Below are positions 10,025-19,429 of a stretch of 64,000 bases of DNA, piece after piece. The position numbers and the translations under genes were made by a program. The DNA is taken from the NCBI GenBank assembly GCA_950295325.1, contig OX485808.1, positions 5,148,501 to 5,212,500 on the forward strand, given 5' to 3'. The notes beneath the pieces are model-generated. The model was not told the origin of the DNA and made no database searches. It saw only the letters and a list, made by a program, of their open reading frames with translations. How positions within the stretch are numbered: position 1 is the stretch's first letter; every line of letters begins with the position of its first letter. This stretch comes from Polytrichum commune. Lineage: Eukaryota > Streptophyta > Polytrichopsida > Polytrichales > Polytrichaceae.

Positions 10025-11467
10025 ATGCTGGGGCTGTGCATGAACACATATATTGACGCCGTCGACGAGGAGGATTACAAGTTCCACAGGACAAAAACAT
10101 CGACGATGGACCTAGCTGACATGTCCGTGCCCAGAACGGACTTCAACATGCCGGCCGATGAAGGCATGCCGCCCATGGAAACAAACGACGACGAGCCTGG
10201 CCACTCCGTCAACGTCGATGCCATCCTCCAGGCTTTGGATGTCACTCCTCTCCGGTTGTTGGCCCCATCGGGGGAGCCTTCAGAATACCAAGGGACCCCG
10301 GCTAGATATACTGGATCCTCGGCGGGTGCCACCCAGGATGTCCTCCCCGCGCTTACCTCAGGCGCGGAGCCCTTCGGCACGCCAGGAGGTTGTTCGACGC
10401 CAATGTCCCTCAAGCAAAGGCTGGCGGTCCCGAAAATGGAGACCCTCGATGTCCTCGACCAATGCTCCCGTCCCACGTTGGACCTATTCCGCAACACGCG
10501 ACGGAGGATGAAGAAGACCCCGTACGTGGAGTTGCCCGAGGGGGCGATCATCGAGGTCTCCGACGAGGACGAGGGGGACATGGACATTATGGTCGAGCTT
10601 GGGGTGGAGTTCGACAAGAACAAGAGGGTCAAGGAGGAGGCCCTTTCCGTTGCCGAGCTTAACGCAAAGCTCGAGCAGAAGATGAAGGAAGACATGGCTG
10701 CGGCTGCAGAGGAGAATGCCCGGAAAATGAGAAAATTTGAGGAGGAGCTGAAGTCCTCCAACGAGAAGACGGACGCCATACTGGCGATGCTGACCAGGCT
10801 GCAGAACTTTGCAGTGGCCCCTCAGGCAGCATTCCCATTCCCTACGGGATACCCCATGCACGGTCCTTTCCCGGGAGGGCATTCCTACCAGCCAGCGCCC
10901 CACCCAACGCCGGTGGGGACTCCTCCACCCCCTACAATGCCCACGGACACCGCCAACATACACGACGCAATCTCGGCGGCTATCCGTGAGGATGAGGATT
11001 TACGAACGCACGTTCGTGAATCTTCAGGTCCAACAGTCCTCACCCCACCCCCACCAAGGGTAGGACTGCCTTCACAGACGGACACGGCACCTTTCACCGT
11101 CGTCCCCAGTTTACTAGATAGGACAAGGGGTGATGATACTGCGCGACACACTGACTTGGTCATTGTGGAGGACACGCAGGGGAGCCCGAGTGACACCGCA
11201 GGCGTCCAGAGGATGGACGTCGAGGACAGCCCTGCGGAAGACCGACATCCCCCCGCATGCATTGGGGACGTGCACATGGAGACTCTCGACCTGGGTGGCG
11301 AGGAGGACGACATACAGCAGACCCAGACGTCTCAGGCGGCGCGTGCTGACGACGTAATGGAGACTGAGGCACCTGCGGCGGCGGATGTGACGAACGCGCG
11401 TTCGTTAATCGCTGAGGAGGGAGCTGCCGCTCAATCCAGCGCCGCTGGCCCTCCCTCCGATGACGAG
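10025..11467 (+). CDS. ParB-MTase-FCP1-like fusion, exon 3, copy A (acidic, coiled-coil, Pro-rich)
   Basis: 481 codons, phase 0 at both ends (CAG/ATGCTG to GACGAG/GTAACT). The first 20 residues finish the methyltransferase-like fold. Then come low-complexity segments, an acidic patch (EVSDEDEGDMDIM), a coiled coil (ELNAKLEQKMKEDMAAAAEE) at about residues 210-260, a Pro-rich stretch, and an acidic Asp/Glu-rich tail. Two inverted-repeat sites lie within the coding sequence in frame: one at about 10999-11020 gives DLRTHVRES, the other at about 11388-11406 gives TNARSLI. Both are also present in copy B. Most of this exon is probably disordered. No enzymatic function is visible. Confidence 0.65.
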
Positions 11468-12058
11468 GTAACTCATCTTTGAGACTACCGCATGCATTTA
11501 CGAACGTGCGTTCGTAACATCTCTAACCACATGCGTTGTGTTTTTGGCGCGTTGTATACATCGGCATCCGAGACCTCCGATAGCCCATTTTTGCGTGCTT
11601 CCTCAGGTCGACCAGTTTTGTAGGACACGGCATCTTGTTGCCCTAGGAACCTGTACGATAGATTATCATCTGAGACAAACTGTAAATTTTCACGGAATTC
11701 ATATAAATGAAACATTTTTTTGCATCGAATCGCGTCGTCTTGCATTGGTTGTTTTGTGTATGTTCATGCGGGTTCAAATCTGTTGTGCATTTCTGCCTCG
11801 TTCACGAACGGACGCTCGTAAAAGGATGCCACCCCGCGACCATCTCCTTCACGAACGCCCGTTCGTAAATGCACTATAGGGTTCATTCACAAATGAACGT
11901 TCGTGAATGGTGCGCATGGTCACTGCTGGCCTTTCACGAACGATCGTTCGCAAATGTACCCTTGTTCTCGCCCTTCGTCTTTTTCCATACTGCATCTTCA
12001 TGTTTGCTAAATTCTTTATTGGATCATAGCATTAAACTAGTCGAATTGTTAATCACAG
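11468..12058 (+). other. Intron 3 of ParB-FCP1 gene, copy A, five inverted-repeat sites
   Basis: GT-AG intron of 591 bp (GAG/GTAACTC ... TTAATCACAG), phase 0. Sites near 11496, 11801, 11850, 11887 and 11932. Copy B also has five here (56597-57198). The ORF readings within this intron are shadows. Splicing joins DDE to DPPEIGR in frame in both copies. Confidence 0.75.
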
Positions 12059-12826
12059 GACCCCCCGGAAATAGGTCGCAACCCCTCCACCAGTGGACCT
12101 CAGACCCGAAACAAGCCGTTCATCGTGTTTGACCTCAACGGGGTGTTGTGTCACACCGAACACATCCCGAGGGTCCCCACGCGTCCCTTCCATCACCCCG
12201 ACGAAAGGGACTATGACGGCGAGCTCGACACCCTAATAAACCGCAAGGCTGGCCGCGCCCGTCCCGGCTTGCGCGACTTCCTTCGCGAGGTTGTCGAGTT
12301 CGCCCACGTCATTGTGTGGAGCTCAATGGTCATGGAGAACACGGAACCCATCGTCGACTTCCTATTCCGTGATCTCCCGAGCTCTTGCCTTGTCCTCGGG
12401 CAAGAGGACTGCGATGAACTACTCGACGAAAAGGGTCTACCGGTTCCCAAGTTCGGCGGCCGAGGCCGAGGGCAACAGTTCCTCAAGGTCCTAAGGTCCA
12501 GACTTTGGCGCGGCGTCCCCCGGCTTCAGGGGACCCCCCACGGGTGGTGGCCTACTCCGGAGAACACCCTCCTGGTCGACGACAGCCCCGCCAAGAGCGT
12601 TTTGAACCCCCCGGGCAATGTCATCTTTCCCGACACGTGGACCGGAGATAGGAAGGACGCATTTTTGGTCGATACGCTAGCGCCGTACCTTAGAAGGCTT
12701 GTCCTCCACGCCGGTAGTATCCCCTTTTTTGTTAGGTCCAACCCCATCGGCAATGCGGGACTAAGCCCCCGCGATAATGTATACAAGAGCATCATGAGGC
12801 TCGCGAAATTTAATAAACTCATTTGA
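12059..12826 (+). CDS. ParB-MTase-FCP1-like fusion, exon 4, copy A (FCP1/HAD phosphatase-like)
   Basis: 255 codons plus stop. The domain begins KPFIVFDLNGVLCHT (Asp at exon residue 25) and continues with RPGLRDFL, VIVWSSM (HAD motif II Ser), a Lys region (FLKVLRSRLW) and LLVDDSPAK (HAD acidic motif). It ends LAKFNKLI. The order fits the FCP1/NIF-type HAD family, which removes phosphate from Ser/Thr of partner proteins such as the RNA polymerase II tail. The second Asp of the DxDx(T/V) signature is Asn here and in copy B, so catalysis may be weak or absent. It is open in this copy; copy B has a stop. Confidence 0.75.
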   Translation, partial: DPPEIGRNPSTSGPQTRNKPFIVFDLNGVLCHTEHIPRVPTRPFHHPDERDYDGELDTLINRKAGRARPGLRDFLREVVEFAHVIVWSSMVMENTEPIVDFLFRDLPSSCLVLGQEDCDELLDEKGLPVPKFGGRGRGQQFLKVLRSRLWRGVPRLQGTPHGWWPTPENTLLVDDSPAKSVLNPPGNVIFPDTWTGDRKDAFLVDTLAPYLRRLVLHAGSIPFFVRSNPIGNAGLSPRDNVYKSIMRLAKFNKLI

Positions 12827-12939
12827 AATATCTTCATGTATGTGCGTGTTATCATTTGGTTCACATATCTAACGCTTCATCCGTTTTTGGATGTCTTTGT
12901 TGTCTGTGTTGTTGTTGTTATTGTTGTTGTTCCCCATAG
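12827..12939 (+). other. Interval between phosphatase stop and downstream module, copy A
   Basis: Contains a GTT-rich tract ending CCCCATAG that looks like a 3' splice acceptor; copy B matches (CTTGCCCATAG at 58077). The matching donor was not identified, because exon 4 ends in TGA before any clear GT site. Confidence 0.4.
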
Positions 12940-13449
12940 TTTGCCCCCATATGTGATGCCCCCGTCCTCGACGGCCTTTCCCGTCCCCCCTCGTCCCCAG
13001 GCTCCCCTTCCCGCGGCGTGACATATTCCGTGATCCCCTCACTCTACCACTTCTCGGCGGTGGATGCAGCCTCGGCCGTGGACTACTCCCGGGACGTCGA
13101 CGACGGTGTTGTCAACAGCCCGCCCCCCAGGGTTGTCCCTCGGGCGTTCGCCCCGTCGCCCTCCCCCCTCTCCAAGGAGAAGCGGACGCTCGTTCGTTTG
13201 GGGCATGTGTCGCCCTCGAGGGACGACGCCATCGCTCGTCGTGGGCCGAGCCGACGTCTCCACCTGGAAGCAACCCGGTGCGACCCCTCCCCCGTCGTCC
13301 CCGTTCCTCCTCCTGCAAACCCATCCCCGGTCGTTGGCCCTCCTTGCCATGCTTCCCCCACATTACTGAACAGTGCCGCAATTCAACCGGATTCGTATGC
13401 TCTCCTCGACGCCCCCATCGTCCCTGGGATCGATGTCACCAAATCCAAG
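12940..13449 (+). CDS. Downstream Pro/Ser-rich module, exon 5, copy A
   Basis: 170 open codons between an acceptor-like CCCATAG and a donor-like AAG/GTGCCC, conserved with copy B (58078-58602, 175 codons). The shared core reads FSAVDAASAVDYSRDV, then VNSPPP, SPSPLSKEKR and RRGPSRRL. It is basic and Pro/Ser-rich with no fold I recognise. It may be an alternative 3' exon of the large gene or a separate transcript. Conservation of frame in both copies supports coding. Confidence 0.5.
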
Positions 13450-13600
13450 GTGCCCTTCTTTGTCCCTAAACCCATATTCACCGTTGCTTTCCTCTTTGTC
13501 TGTGCGTGCCAAGAGGTTTACGAGCGCCCATCCCAAACCGCCCTTCCTCATTTTCCCCACTCCGTTCTTATTATTATCTTCCTATGGCGTTTTTTGGCAG

Positions 13601-13909
13601 GTGGCTCCCCGCTCGCTTGGTGGCCAACCCTCCTCGACTTCGTCAGTGCCAAGGCACGCCCTCAAGGCCGCATCTTCCGAGTCCGATCGTTCTCTGGCCC
13701 TCCGGAGAAGCGCAAGACGTTCCCTTTCGCAAACGCCCTCGTATTCTACTTATAATACCACCTCGTACAATTCGGGAGCGCGTCCTGAAACATGCAAGAA
13801 CGACACATATTCCTTTCCAGGCAACACACAAGGATACAGTCGTGGGCCTGAGATTTTTAGAGCCATGGAGGCCGCCCAAAAAAAGGACTTAGCCGCAAAA
13901 AAAAAATAG
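13601..13909 (+). CDS. Downstream module, exon 6, copy A
   Basis: 103 codons including the stop, beginning right after TTTTTTGGCAG and in phase with exon 5. The core SESDRSLALRRSARRSLSQT and the end MEAAQKKDLAAKKK are shared with copy B, where one base is missing near the end. It is basic and Ser-rich; function unknown. Intron 5 (13450-13600) keeps a half inverted-repeat site (TTTACGAGCG) in both copies. Confidence 0.5.
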   Translation: MAPRSLGGQPSSTSSVPRHALKAASSESDRSLALRRSARRSLSQTPSYSTYNTTSYNSGARPETCKNDTYSFPGNTQGYSRGPEIFRAMEAAQKKDLAAKKK

Positions 13910-14311
13910 TGGGTCGGACTAGTGTGACTAGAAGCGTACTAGTGGGACGGGCTCCCTAAATGGGCTTAGGTGTAGAACATATTTAAGTGCTTACTTTCTA
14001 TGCTATTCCAAGTTACTCAAGACATTGATGGTATTTCCATTATAATTGTATTTCTATCCCAATTAATTCATTCAACTTCCATTCATTCTTCGCATCTTCC
14101 CTTCCATTCATAACGAGTTGTCATTTCATACGCAACTATTTTCATGTATGCCTCACATTTTTTTTCACTTCCATGCCTTTATGTATAATAATAGTAGCAT
14201 ACCATTATACATATGGGATTTTTAGTCGTCATTACTGGTCCAATTTTGAAATGTGCATCCTTATATAGTCTCATAATCAACAAAAAGTCTCCAAATACCG
14301 AATATAGTGTT
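13910..14311. repeat. Right terminal region and right TIR, copy A
   Basis: About 400 bp with only about 9 substitutions relative to 59051-59452, ending in the terminal inverted repeat (14281-14311, reading inward AACACTATATTCGG). No ORF. Next to the right end is ACAT, the expected right-hand target duplication. Confidence 0.85.
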
Positions 14312-14751
14312 ACATCATAAAACTTTCACAAACTATGTAACGTATTTATACGAACACCATGGTGAAGTCAAACTTAGCTCTCGTATCTAGACATGGAATT
14401 TTGGATAAAAAAACGTGTAATTGAAACCTTTAGTTACGTAGAACTAGTAGATTCAATTAAACAAACAACTATTGCATATTGGAATAGAAAAGTAGACTCG
14501 GAGAATTTTCATTTCAATCGTTGAATTTATCATAAACAATTGAAATCGTCTTCAAGATAAACTTCAAGTTTGACTGTCAAAAAAGCCCCAAGGAGCCCCA
14601 AGGGGGGGGGGCTCCTTAGGCAATTAAGGGTTATTATAAACATCATTTGGCCTTTTTGGCACATCCTCACCTCCATCCAATCACCATGTATAATAAGAAG
14701 CTTAGGACTCATCAATGCCCCCCCTTTTGTTCAAATCCGGCCTTCCAACTA
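14312..14751. other. Intergenic DNA with a GC hairpin
   Basis: No gene seen. At about 14588-14621 AAGGAGCCCC and GGGGCTCCTT form a strong hairpin with an internal G run. Confidence 0.5.
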
Positions 14752-15089
14752 CACTAAATAGGTAGATTAATGTTGGAAACACTAATAGTCGATGAAAACG
14801 CTAAATGTAAATTGTCTCTATAGTGTTAGAACACTAAATGTCAACTCTAACACTATTTGTACCAAGTAGTAACTTTAAATATTTACATGAGCGCATTTAG
14901 TGTTAGATGATATTTTGTAAATCTTGGAATGAAGAATTGAAGGAAGAAGAATATGAGAACCTTGTAAAACGTATAATTTGTTCAAACCCTATTCAAACAC
15001 TAATTGTAATATCAGTTGAAAATTAGTGTTGTAGGTAACTATTGCATCTAACACTAATCTTCATCTAACACTAATCTACCTATTTAGTG
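14752..15089. mobile_element. MITE, 338 bp, TIRs CACTAAATAGGTAGATTA, TA duplication
   Basis: The ends are inverted repeats of about 25 bp (CACTAAATAGGTAGATTA.TGTT), flanked by TA at 14750-14751 and 15090-15091. The interior repeats AACACTAAT and carries no ORF. The TA duplication is typical of Tc1/mariner-derived MITEs, but the terminus does not let me assign a superfamily. Confidence 0.7.
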
Positions 15090-15517
15090 TAGCTAGCTCC
15101 GTTCAAAGCCGGCCCTCCAACTAGCTAGCTACACAATGGTGACTGACCTTGTTTGGGACGTGTTTTGGTGTGTTTATTTTATTTTATTATTTTGTGGTTG
15201 GAGGCGACCCCACTTCGAGACTCGGTGGTGGCTCCTCTTCTCATTGTCACGTGGCCAAAAGGACGTATAAAGAGAAGTCCACAAGTGATCCAAACACTAC
15301 ACGAGGGGTTAGTAACACCACTCGAGTCAATGACACCCACCCTAGTGTTGTGGGTCTTGGCTATTGGTCTAATGCACCGGCCGGTCTAATATGGAAGCTC
15401 CTCTACTTCTCACCTACTAGTACAACATGACTGTTAGCGGCTACTTTGTAGTGTTCGTTTTGCTTTTTTGAATATACTATACATGTATGTATTGAAGAGC
15501 AATTTTTTTGGATATTG
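15090..15517. other. Intergenic, no gene seen
   Basis: Opens with AGCTAGCT repeats on the MITE flank. Small ORFs here have no recognisable content. Confidence 0.4.
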
Positions 15518-15919
15518 AGGGTCAGTTTAGACTACGATGAAGAAGTGCACTGGTTAGTCAAGAATTTTAGCCCAAGACAAGGTTATTTGAGGCACCGGTT
15601 GGTATGGCGGACAAGACGGGGGAGAAAAACATTAAACAAACGCCTCAAGTTGGAGATTCTTTGGAGGTCAAGTTTTTGGTCCAAGGGTTTGGGGTTGCCC
15701 GACAAACTTGACCTCCTGAGAACTCCCTAGCAAAAAGTGTTGCCATGATGGTGGCCATGTCATTTTTTCATCCATGCTTGAAGTTTGTCCGTTGGAGAAG
15801 TCTTGAATGTAGTGTAAACCCTGGTGGGTGAAGAACCCATTTTTGATAACGAATATTATGCTCCATTCCCCTAATTTTTTTGACTGGTGCACTTCTTCAC
15901 CATATTCTAAACATGCCCT
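15518..15919. mobile_element. Probable MITE, 402 bp, long imperfect TIRs
   Basis: The left end (AGGGTCAGTTTAGACTACG then ATGAAGAAGTGCAC) pairs with the inverted right end (AGGGCATGTTTAGAATATGG then TGAAGAAGTGCAC) over about 40 bp. The inner part is also partly inverted (CAAACGCCTCAAGTTG against CGGACAAACTTCAAG). No ORF and no clear target duplication. Confidence 0.55.
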
Positions 15920-17000
15920 AAAGTCTTCATGTGGAGGAATCATGGTCAAATATGACCTTGTGTAAAACGAAGTGGGGCTACCACACGTTTCTCAATGAAT
16001 GAAGAAAAAATAACGGGGTTGGCACTATGGTGCATGATTGCTAGTTTTTCTTGATATGACACATGGGAATTTGTAGAGGTTCAAACCAGTGGAAAATCAA
16101 CACCGGACACCGTGCTCAAGTTTTGAAGTAATATGCATTGAGCCTATTTGTCACATGTAGTACTTGGTTAGCAATGATATCCAATGAACAAACACCAGTG
16201 TGATAGACATGCCTAATTCGGTCATAGATCTTAATCGGACACCTATATTTGAGTGGTCCGTGATTACATGTGGAGCCAATAATGGATACCAACAAGACAT
16301 GTATTTAAAGTTACATTTTCAAACTATGATAATTTTTCTTTGCTCAACAATCAATGTAAGGAGGGGGGAGGGGACTTGTATGACCATTTAATGTGCAAAA
16401 TATTCATTCATATGAGCTCCATAAATTATGAGGAAAGTGATGACAACCTCCATTTAGATTTTTGCTAACCATCTCATTTGTTTCATATCCTACAAGAAGT
16501 GGGCTAGTTGGGAAAAAAAAAAAAAAAAAAACCATTTAAGACTCAAATGTAGCATTATGCCTTAAGTGCCACCCAGTGGGACTTCTTCAAGTTCTTCTAA
16601 TAACTTATGAGGTCATCATTAATGTTGAGATTTGCACCCGTGACACCCAATAAATGTGCATCATGTATACATTTGGAGTTGTGATTTTGGACATTTGGAA
16701 ACCATGGTTTGTGATGGATGCAAAACTCAACCATGGTCACCATGATAACGTAATAACATTTATGCTCAATCATGATACCGCCCACAATTCGGATGAGATT
16801 CGTAAGGATTAGTTCCCAATCAAGCCGCTTGCCCACCAGATTCTGGTGGGCGAGCGGCCTACATGGAAACTAACCCTAAAAAAAATCTCAAACTTGGATG
16901 CCCATGCTGTGGAACGCATCCACTTTGGATGAAAAATAACAGGTGTCAGCTAGATTAGGTTTTAAAATATCCAAGGAAGGAAGCACCTACGAACTTCTTA
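15920..17000. other. Intergenic with a 35-nt hairpin
   Basis: No gene seen. 16824-16858 is a near-perfect inverted repeat with arms GCCGCTTGCCCACCAGA and TCTGGTGGGCGAGCGGC. A poly-A run lies at about 16510-16530. Confidence 0.5.
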
Positions 17001-17700
17001 GCCATCAAGCTGCCCGCGGGAAGGAAGGGGGGGGAAAAGTAAAAGGCAGTGGGGGGCCCACCTCGAGAACGGTAGACAAGGAAGGAAGCAGTCAGGGAAG
17101 GCCGGCCAGGCGCTGCTTTCCCCCGTCATCCTGGGTCTGACACGTCAGACGATCGTTGGTGGGCCCACCCGCCAATCATCCACGTGTACAGTCAACTCCC
17201 CAAATACCATCCTCTAAACCACGCGTCACATTAATCACCCCCCTCCATGTACATGGCCCACCACGTGGGCAGCGTTTCTTTTCTGCCCGTCGCCGAGTCA
17301 GCCCGAGCTGACCGGCAACCGGTTCAGCCGGTCATGGTAGTTCGCCGTGGCAGGGTAGTTCGTCATCGTCGCAGTTGCTTGGTACTTCTCCGTCGGGCGA
17401 GCTAGGTAATGAATTCTGACTTTGGTCCTGCGATAGCATAGATCTTGTCTTGCGATTAGAGTGTTGTGTTTGTGCATTTCCCGCCCTTCTTGTCTTGCAT
17501 GATGTGTGCCTTGCTTGCACTGTGTTTGGAGTGGATTTTGAGGTGTGGGTTTTCGAGATGCTTAGGGTTTTGAGGCCAGTGGCCACTTTCACAATAATGC
17601 ATAGTGAGCATAGAATCACCGGCCGGAGGCAACCATCGTGAAGATGGTTTAGGGTTTAGGGTTTTTTTGATCACTGTTGAACAAAGACATATTTTCGAGT
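17001..17700 (+). promoter_or_regulatory. GC-rich promoter-like region, relic host gene upstream
   Basis: Base composition shifts to GC-rich with two G-box-like CACGTG cores (about 17181 and 17262), then TTTAGGG repeats at 17647-17662. It may be the former 5' region of the ATPase fragment at 19430. No coding exon can be defended. Confidence 0.25.
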
Positions 17701-18170
17701 TTATCACAGTTTATCAACCTATATACCAGCGTTACACTGTCCGCATCATTCTCATGGTTCCTGTAAGTGTTTTTTTTCTTCTTCTTTCCTACAACAAAAA
17801 ACACCTCCCGTGCGAATTAAGCAGAGTCTGGTGACCATCAGGAGTAGCAACATTTTGTATTGCTCAAGTGAAGCATTCTAGATAAATCCGATACTTAAAT
17901 GTGTTCGTCAACGATTACAAGTATCTTCCTTCGGATGCATAAGGAAGCTATCAATGCTGCTCTTGAAGCTCACTCACTAGCTTAAAGTCCAAGAAAGCAT
18001 GTCAGAATCTGGAAGGTTATACGATCAATTTTAATATGCGCCGAAATTAGGCGATTCCACAATCTGCGGCGACCAGGCTGCAGGGCAAGCATTCCATGAG
18101 TTACCTATTTGATGTTGAGGATTAGTGTTGAACTGAAGGGGAGTCATTTGGACACATGCATAGCTGCAAA
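17701..18170. other. Intergenic, no gene seen
   Basis: No recognisable coding exon, splice pattern or repeat. Confidence 0.3.
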
Positions 18171-18706
18171 GGCACGGGTAGATCACTTAGTGCATTTAAA
18201 AAACGACGTGCGGCATAATATAGAGAGGATTAAAATCATTTGAAATAAAAATTATAAAGGAATTCCAAATAATGAAGGGGCCATTAAATGTAGACAATCC
18301 CATTATAAGTTAGATGGACATAAAACGTGGGCCATTATTTTTTTGTAAAATTAATATAGGGGCTGAAGATAAGGATCCTAGAAGGTATGTTTAGTATGGT
18401 ATATAAATGGGTTTAGGACTCACGGGGATGGATGATAATTGGGATTTCCGTCTGTCCAAAAATGAATGAAAAGGGAACGCGTTAGGAAGTAAATTAGTTT
18501 TTATTACTTAAAAGGAATATAGAGTACAAAAAATTGTAGTGACTTGGACAATATAAGTAATGGAAGGGTGCAAACAAATGGGCCATTTTTGAAATTTAAG
18601 TAATTATAGGGAGGCTTTAATTTAGCCCTTGAAGGTAAATAGCCCCAAAACAAAAAACCCCTAGCCGCACGTGGTGCACAAAAATGCCTTAGAGTGATCT
18701 ACCCGT
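18171..18706. mobile_element. Non-autonomous TIR element, about 535 bp
   Basis: The left end CACGGGTAGATCACTTAG then TGCATTT...GACGTGCGGC is matched by the inverted right end (GCCGCACGTGG ... AGTGATCTACCCGTG) over about 45 bp. TGCAAA flanks both sides (18165-18170 and 18707-18712) and is a likely target duplication. No ORF; the interior is AT-rich. Superfamily unassigned. Confidence 0.65.
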
Positions 18707-19429
18707 GTGCAAACGTGAACTGTCATCAAACAGATTGTTCAGCTCAACGTAGTATGACCGGATGTATTCAAGTGGTTCTTGGCTCACTCTGCATTCCACA
18801 CTTTCTGTCTGCTTAGGTCTCTTTCAATGATCAGTTGATGTATTTATCAACACATTCAAGTTTGACTTGTCCTTCTCAAAACCTCAACAAATGCATGACT
18901 ATGACTTGTTTACTGCACTTTCAAAAACATGGATGCAGTGTTAGAATGTATAGAAATCAGAGATGAACCTGCAAATGTTGCCCCGAGTATGATATGCTTG
19001 TGAAGAGACATTAAAGCAAGAGAGCAACACGAGGTAAGTGATTTGATCTTATGATATGCCATTTTTTGCCCCCTTTTTTGATCTTTTTTTCTCAGATGGA
19101 AATCTAATGTCTTGTAAAAATTCTAAAAAATTGTAGCTGATGACCACTAAGGGCAGCATTTCCTGGGCTACTTACGGGCTAGTGGGCTGGTAATTAGGAG
19201 ACCCATGGATCTTGATTGTAATTGTATTTCCTGGAGTGTTTCGATGGTGACCCCTGGTGACCCCTGTAAACCTTTTCATATTCACACACAAATGGTATTA
19301 ATTCATTCCTCTCAATGCCCTCTCTTTTCAAGCATGTTGCTCCTCTTTGTGTTTTAACAAATCATAAATTCACAAGAAGCACACAGAAGTGATTTAAAAA
19401 CAATTGGTCTAAAAGGGAGGGTTGCCATC
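18707..19429. other. Intergenic, no gene seen
   Basis: No supported feature apart from a direct repeat of GTGACCCCTG near 19248-19265. Confidence 0.3.

Larger units (their letters stand above)
1..14311. mobile_element. Giant TIR transposon, copy A (left end outside window)
   Basis: This copy shares gene order, exon structure, promoter block, inverted-repeat sites and right terminus with copy B (42793-59452). Its right end is recognised because similarity to copy B stops exactly after GAATATAGTGTT at 14311. The left terminus lies before base 1. It holds a minus-strand transposase-like gene, a central AT-rich spacer and a plus-strand ParB/methyltransferase/FCP1-like gene. A 7-nt deletion in the transposase and a 5-nt deletion in exon 2 of the large gene suggest this copy no longer encodes full-length proteins. 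Confidence 0.85.

Noticed and set aside
17332-17707. Small host gene
   Set aside because: ORFs on both strands overlap, with no domain and no splice support.
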